Below, one piece after another: positions 58,092-64,000 of a stretch of DNA of 64,000 nt (the stretch's first letter is position 1; each line of letters begins with the position of its first letter). The notes beneath the pieces are model-generated. The model saw nothing but the letters and a program-made list of their open reading frames with translations, was not told the DNA's origin and ran no database searches. A program made the position numbers and the translations under genes. The DNA is from Pectobacterium zantedeschiae (GTDB taxonomy: Bacteria > Pseudomonadota > Gammaproteobacteria > Enterobacterales > Enterobacteriaceae), in the NCBI RefSeq assembly GCF_004137795.1, contig NZ_NWTM01000001.1:186001-250000 (forward strand), in the 5' to 3' direction.

Positions 58092-59107
58092 GTTATCGCA
58101 CTTACCGGATCACGCTGCTGACGGTAGTGGTGTTGACGCTGTTGATTGCCGTGTGCTCACTGGGGATCGGGCGTTTTAGCTCGTCTCCGTGGCGCATCGT
58201 CCAGATCCTTGTCGAGCCGCTGTCTGGTGGTAACCCTTTACTTGGGGATATTGAGCGGCAAGTGGTGTGGAGTGTTCGTTTACCGCGGGTGTTATTAGCC
58301 TGGTGTGCGGGCGCGGCGCTGGCGCTGAGTGGAGCGACGTTACAAGGCGTTTTCCGTAATCCGCTAGTCGATCCGCATATTATAGGTGTGTCTGCTGGTG
58401 CCGCCTTCGGCGGTACACTAGCGATTCTATTAAGTTGGACACCGCTGTTTTTGCTGCTGTCGGCGTTTACGTTCGGTATGTTGGCGCTCTTGTTGATTTT
58501 CGTGATGGCTGCCGCTTTCGGCAAGCAGAACGTACTGATCTTGATTCTGGCTGGCGTCATCCTCAGCGGCTTCTTCGGTGCGCTGGTCAGCCTGATGCAA
58601 TATCTGGCGGATACTGAAGAAAAGCTGCCGAGCATCGTGTTCTGGTTACTGGGTAGCTTTGCTACCGCGCACTGGAACTCGCTGACTACGATGGCGGTGC
58701 CGTTAGCGCTTGCGGGTGGTTTACTGCTGCGATTGCGTTGGCACGTGAACGTGTTGTCGATGGGCGAGCAAGACGCTCGTGCGCTGGGTGTGGCTGTACA
58801 GCCCTTACGCTGGCTGATTTTGAGTTTGTGCGCCGCCATCGTCGCTGCTCAGGTGGCAGTCAGCGGCAGTATTGGTTGGATTGGGCTGGTTATTCCCCAT
58901 GTTGCACGTATGCTGGTGGGAGCCGATCACCGCCGACTGCTGCCGGTATCGCTGTGGCTTGGTGGGGGCTTTATGGTGCTGGTAGACGATCTGGCGCGTA
59001 ACCTCAGTGAAGCCGAGATTCCGTTGGGTATTCTGACGGCGCTGCTCGGAGCCCCACTTTTTGCCGTGCTGTTGTATAAAACACAGCGACAGGGTAGAGG
59101 ACGCTAG
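58088..59107 (+). CDS. ABC transporter permease, FecCD/BtuC family
   Basis: The 339-residue integral membrane protein has about ten segments and the family landmarks RLPRVLLAWCAGAALALSGA, NPLVDPHIIGVSAGAAFGG, LPSIVFWLLGSF and GSIGWIGLVIPHVARMLVG. It is the type II permease expected beside a TroA-like binding protein. It overlaps the binding-protein gene by 4 bases; the ATPase follows at once. Confidence 0.94.
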   Translation: MSYRTYRITLLTVVVLTLLIAVCSLGIGRFSSSPWRIVQILVEPLSGGNPLLGDIERQVVWSVRLPRVLLAWCAGAALALSGATLQGVFRNPLVDPHIIGVSAGAAFGGTLAILLSWTPLFLLLSAFTFGMLALLLIFVMAAAFGKQNVLILILAGVILSGFFGALVSLMQYLADTEEKLPSIVFWLLGSFATAHWNSLTTMAVPLALAGGLLLRLRWHVNVLSMGEQDARALGVAVQPLRWLILSLCAAIVAAQVAVSGSIGWIGLVIPHVARMLVGADHRRLLPVSLWLGGGFMVLVDDLARNLSEAEIPLGILTALLGAPLFAVLLYKTQRQGRGR

Positions 59108-59108
59108 C

Positions 59109-59879
59109 ATGTCTACAATCAGGCTATCGACAGAAGAACTGGTGTATGGCTACCAGCAAGGGCAGGGCTTTTTTTCTCCGTTGAATCTGTGCTGTCGGGA
59201 AGGCGAAATTACGGTGATTCTGGGCGCGAACGGCAGAGGGAAAACCACGCTGCTGAATACGTTACTGGGAAATTTATCGCCGCTTTCTGGGACGGTTCGG
59301 CGCGATGGACACATCGGTTTTGTGCCACAAATATTTACTCCACCGTTTTCCTATAGCGTTCTGGATATGGTGCTGATGGGGCGCGCAGCGCGTGTTCGGC
59401 TGTTTGCCATGCCCTCTGCTCATGATATCCACGTGGCTCAGAATGCGTTGACCCTGTTGGGAATCGCATCGCTCGCCGAGTGTGAATTTAGCGCATTGTC
59501 TGGCGGGCAACGGCAGCTCGTATTAATTGCGCGTGCATTGGCATCGGAGTGTCAGACGCTGATTCTGGATGAGCCGATGGCGGCGCTTGATGTGCAAAAT
59601 CAGGCACAGGTACTGCGGCTATTACAGCATCTGGCTAAAATGCAGCGGCTGAGCATCCTGATGACCACCCACGATCCTGCTCACGCCGTGATCGTTGCGG
59701 AGCAGGCGCTGCTTCTCATGGATAATCAGCGCTATCTTTATGGCCGCTGTGATGACGTGGTGACGGAGGACAATCTTTCGCGGTTGTACGGAATTCTGGT
59801 TCGGCAGGTCTGCGTGGAAATAGCGCCACAGCCGTATCGTGCGCTAATACCGATATTAACCATGACGGAGTCACAATGA
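59109..59879 (+). CDS. ABC transporter ATPase
   Basis: The 256-residue ATPase has Walker A GANGRGKTT (about 38-46; Arg replaces the usual Ser or Ala before GKT), Q-loop FVPQIFTPP, signature LSGGQRQL (about 137-144) and Walker B LILDEPMAALD. It powers the FecCD-type permease. The ATG at 59109 follows the permease stop by 1 base; the frame is open from 59061. It overlaps the next gene by 4 bases. Confidence 0.94.
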   Translation: MSTIRLSTEELVYGYQQGQGFFSPLNLCCREGEITVILGANGRGKTTLLNTLLGNLSPLSGTVRRDGHIGFVPQIFTPPFSYSVLDMVLMGRAARVRLFAMPSAHDIHVAQNALTLLGIASLAECEFSALSGGQRQLVLIARALASECQTLILDEPMAALDVQNQAQVLRLLQHLAKMQRLSILMTTHDPAHAVIVAEQALLLMDNQRYLYGRCDDVVTEDNLSRLYGILVRQVCVEIAPQPYRALIPILTMTESQ

Positions 59880-60610
59880 CGGATCCTCTTCGCCTGTATG
59901 CTGCTGGCAGCCTGCGCCTTGCGTTTACTTCTTTGCTGACGACATTCAGTGAACGCTATGCGGTGGAAGTGATACCGACTTTCGGCCCGGCGGGGCTGCT
60001 GAGTGAAAAGATGCTGCACGGTGACGCGGTGGATATTTTCGCATCGGCCAATTGCGCGCACCCCTTGCGCTTGAAAACGTTGGGTCTGGCGGAGGAAACC
60101 GCCGTGTTTACGCGTAACCATCTTTGCATCGTCATGCGTAATGTGCCGGAACTTACCACGCAATCCTGGTTGATGGCGCTGCTTGATCCACGCTTTGTGC
60201 TTTCGACCTCAACACCAGGCAGTGACCCCGGTGGGGACTATGCTTTTCAACTCTTTGACCGTATCGAACACCTGCATCGAGGATGGGGAGATCAACTGCG
60301 CAATAAGGCGAAACCACTGGTGGGTGGGGGACTGGACCATGCGATCCCAGCGGGTATGACGGCGGGGAGTTATCTGATTCGGACCGGGCAGAGCGATATG
60401 CACATTGGCTATGCCAGTTATCTGCCGTTGCTGCTCAACCAGCCTGATTTGCATGTGGTTCACTTATCCGATCCTTATCGCATTGATGCCGAGTATATGT
60501 TGGCCATCATGAAGCCATCCCGACGTGAAGCCCGACTGCTGGCGAACTATCTTTTATCCCCTGAAGGGCAGAGTTTCTTGGTGAATAAAGGGTTTGTCTC
60601 GCTGTTTTAG
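59876..60610 (+). CDS. ModA-like substrate-binding protein without a signal peptide
   Basis: The 244-residue protein is of the ModA/WtpA fold: LRLYAAGSLRLAFTSLL at the start, FGPAGLLSEKMLHGDAVDIFAS, STSTPGSDPGGDYAFQLF and a C-terminal ANYLLSPEGQSFLVNKGF. These normally bind molybdate or tungstate in the periplasm, but this product starts at MTDPLRLYAAG with no export signal and no longer in-frame start with one. It may be a cytoplasmic oxyanion binder or sensor. It overlaps the ATPase gene by 4 bases. Confidence 0.85.
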   Translation: MTDPLRLYAAGSLRLAFTSLLTTFSERYAVEVIPTFGPAGLLSEKMLHGDAVDIFASANCAHPLRLKTLGLAEETAVFTRNHLCIVMRNVPELTTQSWLMALLDPRFVLSTSTPGSDPGGDYAFQLFDRIEHLHRGWGDQLRNKAKPLVGGGLDHAIPAGMTAGSYLIRTGQSDMHIGYASYLPLLLNQPDLHVVHLSDPYRIDAEYMLAIMKPSRREARLLANYLLSPEGQSFLVNKGFVSLF

Positions 60611-60730
60611 TGGCGCAACGGGAGGTAAATCGGTCAACGATGGCGAACTCTGCTATGATTGCGGCATATCTGCGCCGCTCTTTGGCTCGGCGTCACCTTT
60701 CGTCATCTCGTCCTTGGTAGAGTAATCACT

Positions 60731-62113
60731 GTGAGTACAACCTCTTTTTCTTCCCTTGCGCTGCCTGCAGAGCAGTTATCCAATCTTAATGAACTGGGCT
60801 ATACCGACATGACGCCAGTCCAGGCGGCGACGCTGCCAGCCGTTCTTAGCGGCGCAGACGTGCGGGCCAAGGCGAAAACCGGTAGCGGCAAAACGGCGGC
60901 GTTCGGGATTGGTCTGTTGGATCGTATTGTGGTAAGCGATTTTACTACACAGGCACTGGTACTGTGTCCGACGCGTGAACTGGCCGATCAGGTCAGCAAA
61001 GAGCTGCGTCGTCTGGCACGTTTTGCACAAAACATTAAGATTCTGACACTGTGCGGCGGTCAGCCGATGGGGCAGCAGCTCGATTCTTTGGTTCACGCAC
61101 CGCACATTGTTGTCGGGACGCCGGGACGTATTCAGGATCATTTACGCAAGCAGTCACTGTCCTTGGATAGCCTGAAAGTACTGGTGTTGGATGAAGCGGA
61201 TCGCATGCTGGACATGGGCTTTACTGACGCCATTGATGATGTTATTTCCTATACGCCGTCCGATCGTCAAACGTTGCTCTTTTCCGCCACGTACCCGGAA
61301 GAGATCGAACAGATCAGCGCACGAGTTCAGCGTCAGCCGCAGCGTTTCGAGGTTGCAGATGATGTGGAAGAGTCTGCCATTGAACAACGTTTCTATGAGA
61401 CAACGAAAGATCAGCGTCTGCCGCTGCTGATTGCCATTCTGAGCCATTATCAACCAGCATCCTGCGTAGTGTTCTGCAACACGAAACGTGATTGCCAGAG
61501 CGTATTTGACGCACTGGACATGCGTGGAATTAGCGTATCTGCGTTACATGGTGATTTGGAACAGCGCGATCGCGATCAGGTCCTGGTGCGTTTTGCTAAC
61601 CGTAGCTGTCGCGTGCTGGTGGCGACCGATGTTGCGGCTCGCGGTCTTGATATCAAAGAGTTGGCGCTGGTGGTGAATTTTGAGTTGGCTTTCGATCCTG
61701 AGGTTCACGTGCACCGTATTGGTAGAACAGGCCGTGCGGGTACGCAGGGACTGGCTGTAAGCCTATGTACGCCACAGGAAATGAACCGCGCTAACCTGAT
61801 TGAAGACTATATCGGTATGCGAATTAAATGGACATCGGCGGATGAGGTTAGCCGCAGTGGTGATGTTGCGCTCGAACCAGAGATGATGACGCTGTGTATT
61901 GATGGTGGCAGAAAAGCCAAAATTCGCCCCGGTGATATTCTTGGTGCATTAACTGGCGATGCAGGATTAACGGCAGCGGAAGTCGGGAAAATTGATATGT
62001 TCCCTCTGCACGCTTATGTCGCTATCCGTAAAGCCAGCGCGAAACGAGCGTTGCAACAGCTCCAGAAAGGTAAAATCAAAGGAAAAAGCTGTAAGGCCAG
62101 ATTGTTAAAGTAA
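60731..62113 (+). CDS. dbpA: DbpA, ATP-dependent RNA helicase
   Basis: The 460-residue DEAD-box helicase has a Q motif (TDMTPVQAATLP), AKTGSGKT (motif I), VLDEADRMLD (motif II), SAT, and HRIGRTGRAG (motif VI). The C-terminal 75 residues form the DbpA RNA-binding domain that recognises 23S rRNA hairpin 92 during large-subunit assembly. The start is GTG at 60731 (VSTTSFSSLAL); the ATG frame from 60659 would add an unrelated leader. About 120 bases separate it from the upstream operon. Confidence 0.96.
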   Translation: MSTTSFSSLALPAEQLSNLNELGYTDMTPVQAATLPAVLSGADVRAKAKTGSGKTAAFGIGLLDRIVVSDFTTQALVLCPTRELADQVSKELRRLARFAQNIKILTLCGGQPMGQQLDSLVHAPHIVVGTPGRIQDHLRKQSLSLDSLKVLVLDEADRMLDMGFTDAIDDVISYTPSDRQTLLFSATYPEEIEQISARVQRQPQRFEVADDVEESAIEQRFYETTKDQRLPLLIAILSHYQPASCVVFCNTKRDCQSVFDALDMRGISVSALHGDLEQRDRDQVLVRFANRSCRVLVATDVAARGLDIKELALVVNFELAFDPEVHVHRIGRTGRAGTQGLAVSLCTPQEMNRANLIEDYIGMRIKWTSADEVSRSGDVALEPEMMTLCIDGGRKAKIRPGDILGALTGDAGLTAAEVGKIDMFPLHAYVAIRKASAKRALQQLQKGKIKGKSCKARLLK

Positions 62114-62182
62114 CCGGTGGCTGATATACCAGACAGGGTAAAATGGGAGTCACTGGGTAACTGACAGGAGTGTTAAGGGCGG

Positions 62183-62755
62183 ATGCAGACAACAGAAATC
62201 GATCGGCGGCTGACGGAAGTGAGCCAGCAGCTAACGATGGTGCTGGTGCCGGGGTTGAGGGACAGCGATGACGAACACTGGCAAAGCCATTGGGAACAGC
62301 GTTTTCCTCACTGGCAGCGTATACGCCAGCGGGAATGGTATCAGGCCGATTTGGATCGCTGGGTGTTGGCTATCCGTCGTGAACTCAGTGTGTGTAAGCA
62401 CCCCGTGATTCTTATCGGCCACAGCTTCGGTGCGTTGGCCGCGTGCCATGTTGTGCAACAAGGCCAGGAAGGGATCGCGGGCGTCATGCTGGTTGCACCA
62501 GCCGAACCCATGCGCTTTGAGATTGACGATCGCATTCAGGCTTCACCGTTGTTGGTTCCAACACTGACATTCGCCAGCCATAACGATCCGCTGATGAGTT
62601 TTACTCGCGCCCAATACTGGGCGCAGGCGTGGGAAAGTGAATTGGTTGATGTGGGTGAGGCTGGACATATAAATGCAGAGGCGGGGTTTGGACCCTGGGA
62701 ATATGGCCTGACAAGATTAGCTGAGTTTTCTGAAGCACTCATTACTAATCGTTAA
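62183..62755 (+). CDS. RBBP9/YdeN-family serine hydrolase
   Basis: The 190-residue alpha/beta hydrolase has the nucleophile motif GHSFGA (Ser about 76), the opening LVPGLRDSDDEHWQSHWE and a C-terminal His in VGEAGHINAEAGFGPW, typical of the RBBP9/YdeN group. The substrate is unknown. It follows dbpA by 69 bases on the same strand and may be cotranscribed. Confidence 0.9.
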   Translation: MQTTEIDRRLTEVSQQLTMVLVPGLRDSDDEHWQSHWEQRFPHWQRIRQREWYQADLDRWVLAIRRELSVCKHPVILIGHSFGALAACHVVQQGQEGIAGVMLVAPAEPMRFEIDDRIQASPLLVPTLTFASHNDPLMSFTRAQYWAQAWESELVDVGEAGHINAEAGFGPWEYGLTRLAEFSEALITNR

Positions 62756-62859
62756 TCGGCCAGTTTTCATCAAGTAGATATCTTACATTATTAAGATAAC
62801 GTTATATTTTTATTTAATGCCAGGGCAATGGATCTATTTGTCTTGGCATTTATTTCTTA

Positions 62860-63399
62860 TTAAGACTGTTCTTCTTGATCGCTTGAACCATGCATCATCT
62901 CTTGAATCTGCTGATAAACTTCTGCTGCAGACAAATTGCTATATGACGTTTTGCTCTCAAAATGTAATACCTGTTCTCCCCCAGAACTATGAAGTGCGCT
63001 CATGAGAGCTAAATCTTCCTCTGTGATGCGCTGTCCTGTAAAGGCATCAAACATTTCAGAATTACCATCTGGATATTTAACTACAGAAACGAGCTTACCG
63101 TTGTACAACGGAATACCCGTCATCGCCAGAGAGTATTCTGTTGCGGTTTTCTGTTGTGCCTTAACCTGTTCAGGTGGAGGAGCATCCTTCTCTTCAGCAG
63201 CACGCTTCTTTTGAGAAGACAGCGTGACCTTCGTGCTCTCGTTTGAATTCGGCATATTTTGCGAATCGGAATTTGCCGATGTGTCTGTTTTATTTCCTGG
63301 GCTGATGGCTGCAACGACAGTCGGATTGGCCGCCGCGCCAATAGGAGGCATTGTAGCGGGGGTTGTCGTACTCACAATTTGAATATCTGGAATCACCAC
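62860..63399 (-). CDS. Unrecognised Ser/Thr/Asn/Pro-rich protein
   Basis: The 179-residue product has a low-complexity N-terminal half rich in Ser, Thr, Asn, Ala and Pro (about 1-60), a Lys/Ala/Glu segment (about 62-86) and a C-terminal region with LVSVVKYPDGNSEMFDAFTG and EVYQQIQEMM. No signal peptide, membrane segment or catalytic motif is seen. The ribosome site AAGGAG (minus strand) precedes the ATG. The flexible Ser-rich start without a Sec signal is compatible with a secreted effector, but this is only a possibility. Confidence 0.75.
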   Translation of the reverse strand: MVIPDIQIVSTTTPATMPPIGAAANPTVVAAISPGNKTDTSANSDSQNMPNSNESTKVTLSSQKKRAAEEKDAPPPEQVKAQQKTATEYSLAMTGIPLYNGKLVSVVKYPDGNSEMFDAFTGQRITEEDLALMSALHSSGGEQVLHFESKTSYSNLSAAEVYQQIQEMMHGSSDQEEQS

Positions 63400-63923
63400 A
63401 GTATAACTCCTTCTTATATCTATTTAATGCTGGTAATGGTTTTACCAGTGAGTTAATTCAGTGTGTTAAAACCATATGCACTAATGCCGCAGTCGTTGAA
63501 ATTCAGGCCATCAACACAAGCAGGTTAATTGTCTTCCTTGGAAGTGGTATCAATCTGCTGAGCATAATTTCCTGTTGTTCAACACGATGGTGTTAATGAA
63601 ATGGTTCAGTCAGAACACGATTAATGTAAAACAGTATTTATGCCAAACACTATTTATGCAAAATGCAATTGCATTAAAAAACACCCTATCGCAAAAGGTA
63701 TCGGCTGTTTTTTTTGCTTCATTAATACCCAAAAGGCATAAGATTTAACTTTTTGATTACCAATCGTGCGACTTTATGTGACCAAATCTCTCAAATTTTA
63801 AAAAATATAAAACTATCATGGCATTAGCATGATTCCGTGATACCTCTTGCCATGTATGTGCTCTACAAGTGCAGGGGAACGCGATACACTGTTTTCCTTA
63901 TCTTTATCCTGTTAAGAAGTGCT
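63400..63923. other. AT-rich intergenic region with a 14-bp palindrome
   Basis: This 524-base gap separates the divergent genes at 62860 and 63924. AATGCAATTGCATT (63662-63675) is a perfect 14-bp palindrome, next to the terminator-like hairpin at 63676-63715. No gene is seen. Confidence 0.6.
63676..63715. terminator. Terminator-like hairpin
   Basis: The arms AAAAAACACCCTATC and GTATCGGCTGTTTTTT can pair with about three mismatches, ending in a run of eight T on the plus strand. It lies far from the end of any called gene, so it may end a small transcript or act as a leader element for the gene at 63924. Confidence 0.45.
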
Positions 63924-64000
63924 ATGCCCAGTATTAAATTGACGGTTAACTATTTGTATCGGCAATCCAACGAAACGCGCGAAGCGTCACAGGCGACAGC
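63924..64000 (+). CDS. Start of an unidentified gene, cut by the window edge
   Basis: The frame opens with ATG at 63924 (MPSIKLTVNYLYRQSNET) and stays open to the end of the window, 25 codons. A ribosome-site-like AAGAAG lies upstream. Too little is visible to name it. Confidence 0.5.
   Translation, partial: MPSIKLTVNYLYRQSNETREASQAT

Noticed and set aside
58102-58839. 245-codon open frame on the minus strand
   Set aside because: It lies within the FecCD-type permease gene and its composition is that of an antisense shadow.

Overview
The window is chromosomal DNA of a soft-rot enterobacterium, most likely Pectobacterium. This rests on a complete Out type II secretion cluster (outS, outB and outC to outO) adjoining a family 1 pectate lyase and a PehX-type exo-polygalacturonosidase, within enterobacterial housekeeping genes (alaC, dbpA, an L-Ala-D/L-Glu epimerase). 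The genus comes from gene content and order, not from a database search.

Positions 1-31076 are accessory. An integrative island of about 30.6 kb runs from an attachment-like site near 404-420 to a tRNA-Arg(TCT) gene at 31000-31076, with its P4-type integrase at the tRNA end (29608-30822). A second, tandem element enters from the left: the 5' end of another integrase (1-232) sits at a similar distance from the left site. Inside the island are: a truncated vapC; a three-gene locus of an unknown protein, a PLD-fold protein and a SNF2-like helicase (1026-6992); a CP4-type core on the minus strand (DUF4942, CbtA/CbeA toxin-antitoxin, RadC-like, small envelope proteins, WYL regulator, DUF932, YfjP-like GTPase); AlpA and inovirus Gp2-like genes; a Gabija-like pair (17724-21918); a three-component ABC-3C locus of nuclease, middle component and zinc-hook ATPase (22220-25922); and an AT-rich STAND NTPase of 928 residues (26406-29192). 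Four of these loci look like anti-phage systems, so this is a defence island.

Positions 31077-38585 are core: an MscS-family channel with DUF3772, a D-amino-acid transaminase paired with an L-Ala-D/L-Glu epimerase, alaC, then the Out pilotin gene outS facing outB. Positions 39106-55044 hold the pectinase and secretion block. Pectate lyase and PehX both carry lipoprotein signals, and the lyase has Cys-Asp-Asn at the mature N-terminus, as in Klebsiella pullulanase. The genes outC to outN are tightly packed, often overlapping by 1-11 bases, and outO follows 123 bases later, with a terminator at 55101.

Positions 55653-64000 hold a luciferase-like monooxygenase and, divergently, an ABC transporter operon (binding protein, FecCD-type permease, ATPase and a signal-less ModA-like protein) preceded by a near-perfect ModE operator, which suggests molybdate or tungstate uptake. 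dbpA, an RBBP9-type hydrolase, an unrecognised serine/threonine/proline-rich protein and the start of one more gene complete the window.
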